A DNA stretch of 64,000 nucleotides from Bifidobacteriaceae bacterium (GTDB taxonomy: Bacteria; Actinomycetota; Actinomycetes; Actinomycetales; WQXJ01): assembly GCA_031267825.1 (NCBI GenBank), contig JAIRYJ010000012.1, positions 46,741 to 110,740 on the forward strand, written 5' to 3'. The notes under the pieces were generated by a model, which searched no databases, was not told the origin of the DNA, and saw only the letters and a list, made by a program, of their open reading frames with translations. The translations under genes and the position numbers were made by a program. This document shows, in pieces, positions 15,736-23,105 of this stretch (position 1 is its first letter; every line of letters begins with the position of its first letter).

Positions 15736-17618
15736 GGCTGCAACGCCTCATGCGGTTGTGCCTTCTGTCCCCACAAGACCGCCCATGATCCGCCAGACAA
15801 CGGTGAGAACAACAACGGACGGCCTTTGGTCAGGGCCGAGTTGTAGACGTAGTTCTTGCGATAGCCACTGATTAGCGACGAGCCGTCAACTGATGCCCAA
15901 GCGACGACGCCACGGAAGTTCTGAGCTATCGAACCGAAGACCCTGAGCGTTCCTTTGTCGCCGCCGTCACGCCAGTTCTGCAACCGGAAGCTGCCGGTGG
16001 TGGCGTGGATGGCGGCTTCGATCGTCAATATGTTCGCCTCACCGTCCAGGTTTTGTGGCCAACCGCTGACAACATCAAGCTTCTCTGGGACCGTTGGAAT
16101 CCAATGGTTACCTGATTCGGCCGATTTGACCCGCTGCAGTACCGGATTGTAGATCTCAATTGAGGTGCCAATCAGGCCGAGCAGGTCGGTTTCATCGTTG
16201 ACGGTGGTTAAGTCGCCAGTCACGATGACTGATTCATCGGCCGCGACTGTCAAGTGGCCAGACAAGTAGCCTTGGATGTAAACGTTGCCACGGCCAGCGA
16301 ACTTCTCTTGCCGGGTGACTGCGATTTCTTCGGTGTAGTTGGTGCTTGAGGAAATCGCCGCACCGGTATAGGTGCCAAGCGGCAACCCACCAATTGATCC
16401 GGCTTTCAGTTCAGCGGGCGTGGCATCTGATGGCGCTATGTAAACCAGCGGGCCATCGGCCTCAGCCGGGATGTTCACAACGGCGCCAGCCGCACTCTTC
16501 AGGGCAGCTAGAGAACCGCAACCGGTTTTGGTGTTCTTAGTTTCTGGCGCCCAAACTGTCATGCTTGAACCCTCCAGGACGATTCTGGTGTTACCTTCAT
16601 AGGTACAACCCGCCCCATCAGCCGCCGCTGTGGCGGCCGAAGCGGTAGTCGGCATGTCCATCTTTTCGTGGTACTTCGGGCCGCCATTTTGCCAGGTGGC
16701 GTTACCATCGATGCAGTCTTTCAGGGGATCTCCAGCAGCCAGGCATTCCTTCTTGGCGGTGGTCCATTCCGGATCAACAATGAAGACTGTGCCGCGCGCC
16801 CGAATGGTGTCATTCGAATGGATCCGGCCTTGTAACGTGTCCCAGGCATCGAAGGCGGGCACAAAGCAGGCCTGTTCCAGACCAGTGTAGTTGTAGCGCC
16901 GTGGTGGAATCTTCTTGCCGGTGACCGGATCAGTCGTGCCGACTTCCCATTCATAGTGCAAGTCGCCTGGGACTGAACCAGGTGCCCAGCCGGCCCCGCA
17001 GGCCATTGATGTTAGCTGGCCACCGCCGTAAACATCCTCGCGCGTGTAAGTTGTGTAATCGGTTGGATCAGCCAGCTCATAATTCGAAATGTAGAGATAC
17101 ATCGGCGTTGATACGGGAGCTAGGCGGGCGGTAATCGAACGCACCACATTACGTGACTTGCCGGTCGCTGTCACGTCAATACTCTGCGAGATCTCGTCAT
17201 AGAAGGTGATGACGTAATGGAAATACTGCCGCGCTGAAGTCTGGGCCGATGTGATCTCAGCCCAGTTGACGTTGGTTGAGGTACTCCAGCCGCAAATGTC
17301 AGCGAAGACATCCTCATCTGGGCCACCAGTGGCCTCACTTAAGCAGTAGCTGCCTGGATCTTGCGAGTTCATTTCAAGGGTCTCAAGAAACGCCGGATCC
17401 GCCCGCAGCCGTGTCAGCAGATCGTTCAGGCCAGACTGGGCGGCCGAGAAAGCCAAGTCTGAGTCCTGTTCATAGCGTGAAAACTTGGTTGATGAACTCA
17501 AGAAGGCGGCCGACCCAAGTACCACCGTCATCAAAATGGTGCATGAGACCAGCACCGCGATCATCGTCATACCGGCCTGGCCAACTCCGCTCCAGCGCGG
17601 TCGCAATAAAGCTCGCAT
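15732..17618 (-). CDS. Large minor-pilin-like protein (PilX/GspK-like N-terminus)
   Basis: This 628-residue protein has a class III prepilin-like N-terminus: a short leader ends in Gly, then MTMIAVLVSC and a hydrophobic helix. The usual Glu at mature position 5 is absent, as in GspK/PilX-type tip pseudopilins. After the helix comes an amphipathic segment and about 550 residues of extracytoplasmic sequence rich in Thr, Gly and Tyr with several Cys; I recognise no named domain there. The start at 17618 is preferred over an in-frame ATG 15 nt upstream because GGGAGG lies seven bases before it and it forms a TGATG overlap. It probably sits at or near the pilus tip. Confidence 0.75.
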   Translation of the reverse strand: MRALLRPRWSGVGQAGMTMIAVLVSCTILMTVVLGSAAFLSSSTKFSRYEQDSDLAFSAAQSGLNDLLTRLRADPAFLETLEMNSQDPGSYCLSEATGGPDEDVFADICGWSTSTNVNWAEITSAQTSARQYFHYVITFYDEISQSIDVTATGKSRNVVRSITARLAPVSTPMYLYISNYELADPTDYTTYTREDVYGGGQLTSMACGAGWAPGSVPGDLHYEWEVGTTDPVTGKKIPPRRYNYTGLEQACFVPAFDAWDTLQGRIHSNDTIRARGTVFIVDPEWTTAKKECLAAGDPLKDCIDGNATWQNGGPKYHEKMDMPTTASAATAAADGAGCTYEGNTRIVLEGSSMTVWAPETKNTKTGCGSLAALKSAAGAVVNIPAEADGPLVYIAPSDATPAELKAGSIGGLPLGTYTGAAISSSTNYTEEIAVTRQEKFAGRGNVYIQGYLSGHLTVAADESVIVTGDLTTVNDETDLLGLIGTSIEIYNPVLQRVKSAESGNHWIPTVPEKLDVVSGWPQNLDGEANILTIEAAIHATTGSFRLQNWRDGGDKGTLRVFGSIAQNFRGVVAWASVDGSSLISGYRKNYVYNSALTKGRPLLFSPLSGGSWAVLWGQKAQPHEALQP

Positions 17619-18352
17619 CACAAGTCCTCCCATCGGTTGATGGCATAGCGTTTGAAAACAGTCGATTCGGTTGTCCGGCCGTCCTCCGGCCCGGACACTG
17701 TGACTTTGAATTCGACCGCTCTGATTTGGCCCCGCTGGACCGGGTCGGTGACAGCATGCATGCCGCCACCGACTTCCAAGTTGGATTGCAGATAATACGT
17801 GAAAAGTGGTTCGTCATTGACGTTGCGAGCCATGATGAAATCTTCCCGCTTGCCATCAGGGCAAGTGGCATCAGTTGGTGTACAGAACTTAGGGTTACCG
17901 TTGTCGTCTTCGAACGGATGCTGAATGCAACGGTGCAAGACGCCCTCATCGACGTTTCCAACGCAGTCTTGGCCCAGTATCACTGTGACCCGACTAAGCG
18001 GCAAATCACCGGCTCCCTGGTTCTCTACCAAAGCCGAGGTGAACACCATTTTCTGGGCCATGGCCTCAGCGAAGACCGGTTGTGGCGGGTCAGTTGGCGA
18101 GGCAGGTAGGTCAGCGTCAGCGAACGCCAGGGCTTCACTGAGCCACAAACTAACCTGGCGGACGTCATCAACCCGCTCTTGCCGGACCAAGTTCTTGGCG
18201 TCATTCCGGGCGAAAGCCGCCACCGCCGTGAAGACCATGCTCAGAACCACCGAACTAATAACAATGACGGTCAGCAACTCCCACATGGTCATGCCAACAT
18301 CGGGGCTGGCCTGGCGCAACGCGGCCCGCCGGTTAGCCAAGAAGCCTTTCAT
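17618..18352 (-). CDS. Prepilin-like protein (PilW/PulJ-type minor pilin)
   Basis: This 244-residue protein has a basic leader of 20 residues, the cleavage context VG|MTMWELLTV with Glu at mature position 5, and a 20-residue hydrophobic helix. This fits the type IV prepilin N-terminal methylation motif. The globular part contains two Cys pairs and no named domain I recognise. The start overlaps the upstream prepilin-like gene (ATGA), and GGAGA is present 7 bases before the ATG. Minor pilins of this type usually prime pilus assembly together with PilX- and PilV-like proteins; that role is inferred. Confidence 0.82.
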   Translation of the reverse strand: MKGFLANRRAALRQASPDVGMTMWELLTVIVISSVVLSMVFTAVAAFARNDAKNLVRQERVDDVRQVSLWLSEALAFADADLPASPTDPPQPVFAEAMAQKMVFTSALVENQGAGDLPLSRVTVILGQDCVGNVDEGVLHRCIQHPFEDDNGNPKFCTPTDATCPDGKREDFIMARNVNDEPLFTYYLQSNLEVGGGMHAVTDPVQRGQIRAVEFKVTVSGPEDGRTTESTVFKRYAINRWEDL

Positions 18353-19443
18353 GTTGGTATCTCCAGTTCAACATAACCTTCGACGCCTGGTTCAAGACTG
18401 ACCGAAACTGAAGGCGAGGTGTAGGCCCGCACGCCATAGCTACCTGGGTAGAGCCGGGTGATGACTATCTCATCGGCGCCTTCTGGCTCGATCACAAAAT
18501 CAACCTCATGGTCTCCCAGAATCCCGCCTGAACCGGACAGCGATACAACGTGAACCGCTTCATTCATGCCTTTGATCTTGACCCGCAGGCTAGCGGCCGG
18601 TTCAAAGTCGGTGAAAGCGACTTGGCGCCATGACTGGGGAACCACCATGGAGACAACCTGGCTCGGCTGGGCAATCCCACCAGCCTTGTTGACGTACTTG
18701 CCGGGGTCGATTGTGACCGTATAGCTGCTGCCTGCTGAGTTTGGTTTGACTGGGATTAAGGCGCAGCCCTTCGAATCGGTCACACTGGGGGGCGGCTGGT
18801 AGCCGTCACCGGTCACCTGGACCGTCACCCCAGGGCGACCGGCCGAGCTATCGGCCCCGGTCACAGTCACGGCCAGGAGAGCCGCATCATTGCCCAGGCC
18901 GGAACCCGAATTACGGTTAGGGGCGAAGAGTTTGGAAGCGACGTGGGGGGTGGAGTCCTCGCCCTGGCTGGCCCATGACACAGTCACTGTGACCAGAACC
19001 CCAGCCCTGGTTCCAAGGCTTGGGTCAGCGCTGGCACACGGCGAATCTGTGCCGGAATAATAAGGCTGGGCCGTCCGCACCACCCGGTAGTCCTCGCCAT
19101 CCAAGGAGAAGGGATATTGGCCAGTTGAGATACTGGTCAGCTCCGGATCGAGGTGCGGGTTGGCGACTTGTCCGGCCAGTATCAAATCAGACACGCCAGT
19201 TTCTGAAGCGGCCACCATTTGGGCCGCGAAATCAAGTTCTCTAACAGCCAGGCCGCTGGCCGTGACGCGGGCGCGGTTATCGGTTGAGGTGGCACTAGAT
19301 GACATGATCGCTACCATGGCAGCGCCCGTGAACACCGTCATGAGCAGCACCGACACAATCAGTTCGATCATGGTTGAGCCCCGCTCAGCCGGTCTGGCAC
19401 CAGCTGCCCGCCTGGCCCGGTCAACCCCGGAGACCTTCAACAC
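18349..19443 (-). CDS. Prepilin-like protein with Ig/CNA-like C-terminal region (PilV-type)
   Basis: This 364-residue protein has a prepilin N-terminus: an Arg-rich leader, then RG|STMIELIVSVLL with Glu at mature position 5. The mature region is unusually long for PilV. It includes a segment near 205-260 (VTVTGADSSAGRPGVTVQV, then YTVTIDPGKY) resembling the carboxypeptidase-regulatory/CNA-B-like beta folds of adhesins. The GTG at 19443 has GGAG seven bases upstream and is the apparent first gene of the long pilus operon. It is separated from pilA by about 250 bases of structured intergenic DNA. The beta-domain call is tentative. Confidence 0.78.
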   Translation of the reverse strand: MLKVSGVDRARRAAGARPAERGSTMIELIVSVLLMTVFTGAAMVAIMSSSATSTDNRARVTASGLAVRELDFAAQMVAASETGVSDLILAGQVANPHLDPELTSISTGQYPFSLDGEDYRVVRTAQPYYSGTDSPCASADPSLGTRAGVLVTVTVSWASQGEDSTPHVASKLFAPNRNSGSGLGNDAALLAVTVTGADSSAGRPGVTVQVTGDGYQPPPSVTDSKGCALIPVKPNSAGSSYTVTIDPGKYVNKAGGIAQPSQVVSMVVPQSWRQVAFTDFEPAASLRVKIKGMNEAVHVVSLSGSGGILGDHEVDFVIEPEGADEIVITRLYPGSYGVRAYTSPSVSVSLEPGVEGYVELEIPT

Positions 19444-19690
19444 TGTCCTTCTCCTCCGCTAGCTCTCAGTCTTCATTAAGCCCTGGCCCCACCTTGGGCC
19501 AGCCGTCCCGCCTCGGTCCGGCGGAAATCTTGGCCGAACTAGGACAATGCCTGTGGGCCGCCCGCCCTAGGCGGACGGCCCACACGCCGTTCTGTTGTCT
19601 AGTTTCCTGACCGTTTCAACCAGCCACCAACTCAAACCCGCGGGTCTGATAACGAGTCAACCGGCCGGTTGAAACGGCGTTGGCTTGAAC
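19444..19690. other. Structured intergenic region between pilA and the pilus operon
   Basis: Two strong inverted repeats lie here. An 11-bp perfect inverted repeat (CCGTTTCAACC at 19611-19621 and GGTTGAAACGG at 19667-19677) begins 13 bases after the pilA stop and encloses a short palindrome ACCCGCGGGT. A second hairpin at about 19552-19584 has an 8-bp GC stem (GTGGGCCG/CGGCCCAC). Neither is followed by a T-tract on the minus strand. They may act as a leaky terminator or RNA-stability element, allowing high pilA expression relative to the downstream operon. Confidence 0.55.
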
Positions 19691-20176
19691 TCAGGTGCTT
19701 GAGCCGCCGCCACCGGGACCGCACTGTACGGCGGTACCCTCTTTAAGGCCGCCATACGCACTGATCGAGAAGTCCTTCAACTTGCCAGAATTGTTCTGCA
19801 CGAAGACGCACCAAGTCTGACGCTCTTCGGTGCCCGTTGCGCCAGTTCCCGAAACTACGTAACCCGATGCTGTGATGTTCTTCGAGGCAGGAGTTGTGGT
19901 TGTGTCGCCCGCAGGGCCAATGGTGTACTGGCCGCTAGCATAAGTGATATCAGGACTGGCAGCACCAACCGCATGATCGGCCCAGTAGGTCGAGACTTCA
20001 TTAGCTAGGGTGCGGGCATCGGCGCGGGCGGCTGAATCTTCAGCCTTGGCACGCTGTTGCATGAATAGGGGAATGGCAACGGCTGCCAGAATACCCATGA
20101 TGATAACGACGATCAGCAACTCAACAAGTGAGAAGCCTTCATCCTTTTCTTTACGACTCCATAGCCAGTTGGCCAT
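19691..20176 (-). CDS. pilA: Major type IV pilin PilA
   Basis: This 161-residue type IVa prepilin has a 14-residue leader ending in Gly, then FSLVELLIVVIIMGILAAVA with Phe at mature position 1 and Glu at position 5. The helix continues into FMQQRAKAEDSAARADART. The C-terminal part is rich in Thr, Gly and Ser with two Cys (near 137 and 152), the usual disulphide-bonded D-region. The ATG is preceded by GGAAGGA seven bases upstream. It is the first pilus gene in the minus direction, with its own promoter candidate and a long leader, as expected for the abundant subunit. Confidence 0.95.
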   Translation of the reverse strand: MANWLWSRKEKDEGFSLVELLIVVIIMGILAAVAIPLFMQQRAKAEDSAARADARTLANEVSTYWADHAVGAASPDITYASGQYTIGPAGDTTTTPASKNITASGYVVSGTGATGTEERQTWCVFVQNNSGKLKDFSISAYGGLKEGTAVQCGPGGGGSST

Positions 20177-20370
20177 TTTGCTGTCCTTCCATTGTTTTGC
20201 TGTTGCCGAGGGAATTTTGAATAACTCAGCCCCGTGAGGATTTTTCCTCTCCGCGCGAAACCACCTCGCGGTTGATACCTATCGGAAGGACCTTTTTGAG
20301 GAGGTCTGTCGCTGGTTTATTGGACCAGCGCCGGGGAACAACCGGGGCCGCTCTTTGCGGTGCTGCATTG

Positions 20371-20400
20371 ATATTAGGACGGCCCGCGCAAGCCTGCCAA
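20371..20400 (-). promoter_or_regulatory. Candidate sigma70-type promoter for pilA
   Basis: On the minus strand a -35-like TTGGCA (20395-20400) and a -10-like TAATAT (20371-20376) are spaced by 18 bases, upstream of pilA. This would give a leader of about 185 nt. The match is good for an actinobacterial promoter, but the assignment rests on inspection only. Confidence 0.4.
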
Positions 20401-20882
20401 GCGGATTCAGGGCATCTTCACCACGGGCGTAAATCCAGCGGCTCCGAGCCCCTGACCTGCGTCAACGCTGGTAACCCCGGTAAATCAGGCTAATTATGCG
20501 GCTAATTTTCAGGACCAAGGGCCCACATTTTTGGGTCCTTGAGCGCCGTAAACAAATGGTAATGCATGGCTTTTGGTGTAAAAAGCGTGAAATTGCCCAG
20601 AGGGTAGTCCACCAGTTTGCGCCGCGGCGCAAGATCTGACGGCCGTCGGCGGCGCCAACCACACCACGCAAGAGCTAAGTCGAACCGTTTGTCTGGTCAT
20701 AATCTGATGGTTCAGATACCGAGTTTAGCCGCCAGCGGAATTAGCCTTTGAGGCACTGCCCAAAAAAGGGGGTGAACCGTACGGTAGGCGGACAAGACCC
20801 CGGAACAAACCGTGACGGATGGGCCGAACGGGCGGCATCGGACAAAATGGCACCGCCCACGGAATAGACCGTGACGGAAAGA

Positions 20883-20909
20883 CCAGACAGGCCAGACAGG
20901 CCAGACAGG
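20883..20909. repeat. 9-bp tandem repeat, three copies
   Basis: The unit CCAGACAGG occurs three times head to tail, about 100 bases upstream of the sensor-kinase start. No function can be assigned; it could be a slippage-prone spacer or an operator array. Confidence 0.8.
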
Positions 20910-21006
20910 CGGCACCAGACGCCGCCGATGCCTAACTGGTCCGCCCGCTAACGCCACCGCCGCCGCTGAGCTGGCACCAGCGGCCAGAGGCGACCAAACT
21001 AGTGAC

Positions 21007-22998
21007 ATGGCACGCAACGCAAGCACCGCCCCCAACCTGACCCCGACGCGCCCGGCTATCCCCGGCCCGCACGACACCTCCTGGGAGATCGGGTCGCACT
21101 ACGATCCCAAACTGTCCAACGTGATACGCAACCTGGCCGGAGTTGTGTCAGTCTGCTGCTTGGTCATGTCCATGACAAATGGCGCCCTGGGGATCGGCGC
21201 CATTTCAGTTCTACTGAACTTAGCCATCCCGATTGTGGTACTGATTTCAGTGGTTTATATCCGCGAAACTGGCCGGGTAGCTGGCGCCTATTCGATGGTT
21301 GTAGGGCTAGTTTTCCTGATCCTTTATCCTGTCGGCTATTTCACCTCCGGAGGCAGCGCCGGTGTGATGCCATATTATTTCCTGGTTGGGGTGGCGTTGA
21401 CATCGTTCATGCTGCAAGGCTGGCGCTTCTTTGTGGCTTTTGGCTTAGAAATGACAGTTTTTCTGGGTTGCCTTTGGTCGGAGCACATCTACCCCGAGAT
21501 GCTCAACCCACAGCCAAGTCACGCCGGTCTGCAAGTCTCCCAGCCGATCGGCTTCGCTTGCGCGGCGGTGGTCATCTGCCTGTCAGTTCGCCTGGTCTAC
21601 TACTACTATGTGCGGGCCGCGGCTGACCTCAACCGAACTAACCGGATGCTGTTGGAATCGGCCCGCAATAAGGACGCCTTCCTGACCTTGCTGGCGCACG
21701 AACTCAAGACACCGATCGCCATCATGGCGAGCCACGCCCAGGAGGCGGCCTTAGCGCTGGACGCGGCCGCCCCGCCAGACGGCGCGGGTGGTGCTGGCGC
21801 GGATGGTGGTGGCGTAGGTGGTAGTGGTGGTGGTGCTATGGGGCCCGCCGGCACGCCTGGTGGCGCCGGCACGCCTGGTGGCGCCGACACGCCTGGTGGC
21901 GCTGGTGCGCGTGGTGCGCTGGTGGATGATGCCCTGCTTGACCGGGTGCGTCAGGACATGGCGACAATCCTGCGCCAATCCGATTCGCTGTCCAGCATGG
22001 TGACACAGTTACTTGACATCAGCCGGATCAATGACGGCCGTCTGACCTACAACATGCGGCGGGTCTCCCTGGCACAGGTGGTGCAGCAGACCATGGCCGA
22101 ATGCGCTCATCTGTACAGCGAACGCAACAACCGGCTGCGTCTGACGGCTGGCGGAGCCCAGCCATTGGTGATCGCCGACCGGGCTCGCCTTAACCGGGTT
22201 TTGCTCAACTTGATCGCTAACGCCTCACGTCACACTGAAAACGGCACCATTACTCTGTCGGTCTCCAGGGAACGCGGTTTCGCTCGGGTCACGGTCAGCG
22301 ACACCGGTGAAGGTATGACCGAAGCTCAAATCAAAGCCATCCTCGAGACCGATCTGACTGGCGGATTCCAAGACCCCGACCCGGTGCGGGCCGCCACCCG
22401 GGTGGCGGCCGGTGCGATGACCGGCTCTAGTGCGGCCCTAACTGGGGACAGCGGCTCTAGCGCGGCGGCTGGTACTGGTGGGGCGGCATCGGGCACGGGA
22501 GGGACAGCAGCGGACGCGAGCCCCCAGACGGACGATGCCGACGGGGCGACATCGGGCACAGCGACGGGCACAGCGACGGGCTCAAGCACGGGCTCAGCGA
22601 CGGGCACAGCGACGGGCTCAAGCACGGCCACGGACCAAGACACGCCCCGGGAGACCACGGCGGACTTCAACCCTGCCCAGCCCTCAGCCGGCGGCGCCGA
22701 GGCTCTGACGGACCCTTCTGGAGCCGCCGAGAGCGGCCCACGCAGCCCGGCCGAGCGCGCCCTGAACGCCCAGGCCGAGGACCGTTCCCGGCAGCTGACC
22801 CTGCCCACAGCCAGCGGCTCGCGCCACGGCGGCCTGGGTCTTGGGTTGCGCATAGTCCGCCACACTGTGGCCGCCCATGGCGGCAAGTTCAACCTGACAA
22901 GCAAGCTGGGCGAAGGCACGGTAGCGACATTCACCATTCCGTTGGCCCCTCCGGTGGTCCCGCCAGTGCCGCTGCCCGGCTCAGGCCCGCTCAGCTAA
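21007..22998 (+). CDS. Membrane sensor histidine kinase with low-complexity insertions
   Basis: This 663-residue kinase has about six membrane helices in residues 40-205, then a HisKA domain with phospho-acceptor His 231 (LLAHELKTPIAI). The ATPase domain carries the N-box NLIANASRH (about 401-409), the G1 box DTGEGM (432-437) and the G2 box GGLGLGLRIV (about 608-617). Two insertions are unusual. A Gly/Pro-rich stretch (about 254-303) falls between the two helices of the dimerisation hairpin. A Ser/Thr/Gly/Ala/Asp-rich stretch of about 150 residues separates G1 from G2, in the ATP-lid position. It is the only clear plus-strand gene. The OmpR-type regulator at 25939-26664 is a plausible partner. 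No strong Shine-Dalgarno precedes the ATG. Confidence 0.88.
   Translation: MARNASTAPNLTPTRPAIPGPHDTSWEIGSHYDPKLSNVIRNLAGVVSVCCLVMSMTNGALGIGAISVLLNLAIPIVVLISVVYIRETGRVAGAYSMVVGLVFLILYPVGYFTSGGSAGVMPYYFLVGVALTSFMLQGWRFFVAFGLEMTVFLGCLWSEHIYPEMLNPQPSHAGLQVSQPIGFACAAVVICLSVRLVYYYYVRAAADLNRTNRMLLESARNKDAFLTLLAHELKTPIAIMASHAQEAALALDAAAPPDGAGGAGADGGGVGGSGGGAMGPAGTPGGAGTPGGADTPGGAGARGALVDDALLDRVRQDMATILRQSDSLSSMVTQLLDISRINDGRLTYNMRRVSLAQVVQQTMAECAHLYSERNNRLRLTAGGAQPLVIADRARLNRVLLNLIANASRHTENGTITLSVSRERGFARVTVSDTGEGMTEAQIKAILETDLTGGFQDPDPVRAATRVAAGAMTGSSAALTGDSGSSAAAGTGGAASGTGGTAADASPQTDDADGATSGTATGTATGSSTGSATGTATGSSTATDQDTPRETTADFNPAQPSAGGAEALTDPSGAAESGPRSPAERALNAQAEDRSRQLTLPTASGSRHGGLGLGLRIVRHTVAAHGGKFNLTSKLGEGTVATFTIPLAPPVVPPVPLPGSGPLS
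21850..21903 (+). repeat. 18-bp tandem repeat in kinase DHp insert
   Basis: Three head-to-tail copies of an 18-bp unit (GGCACGCCTGGTGGCGCC with small changes) encode repeated Gly-Thr-Pro-Gly-Gly-Ala. They lie inside the Gly-rich insertion between the two HisKA helices. Copy number is likely to vary between strains through slippage. Confidence 0.85.
22554..22627 (+). repeat. 12-bp-type tandem repeat in kinase ATP-lid insert
   Basis: About six imperfect units of the type GGCACAGCGACG or GGCTCAAGCACG encode Gly-Thr-Ala-Thr and Gly-Ser-Ser-Thr blocks in the long insertion between the G1 and G2 boxes. Confidence 0.8.
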
Positions 22999-23105
22999 CC
23001 CGGACCAGCCGAACCCTAGAACAGCCAGCCGAACCCTAGAACAGCCGGCCCACCCGGGCCGCCCACACCTACCCAAGTCCCTTGCGGACGGCCGACAAAG
23101 CGGGC
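22999..23105. terminator. Convergent intergenic region with short repeat and hairpin
   Basis: Between the convergent kinase and CAP-domain genes are two tandem copies of a 20-bp unit (beginning AGCCGAACCCTAGAACAG) and a hairpin GGCCC/GGGCC near 23045-23060. This hairpin could end transcription in either direction, but no T-tract is visible. Confidence 0.35.

Larger units (their letters stand above)
20177..21006. other. Divergent intergenic region between pilA and the sensor kinase, with structured pilA leader
   Basis: No convincing gene is present. On the pilA side the leader contains three hairpins: GCTGGT/ACCAGC (20311-20329), CGCGA/TCGCG (20254-20270) and GAGGA/TCCTC (20236-20249). None matches a riboswitch class that I can recognise, including c-di-GMP-I. 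On the kinase side a 9-bp unit CCAGACAGG is repeated three times in tandem (20883-20909). Short minus-strand open frames in 20462-21077 look like chance frames: they lack a Shine-Dalgarno and one overlaps the kinase start. Confidence 0.5.

Noticed and set aside
20177..20363. c-di-GMP-I riboswitch in the pilA leader
   Set aside because: The expected conserved segments of that class are not visible; only generic hairpins are present.
20712..21077. 121-residue minus-strand open frame upstream of the sensor kinase
   Set aside because: It overlaps the kinase N-terminus, crosses the CCAGACAGG tandem repeat and has no Shine-Dalgarno or recognisable domain.
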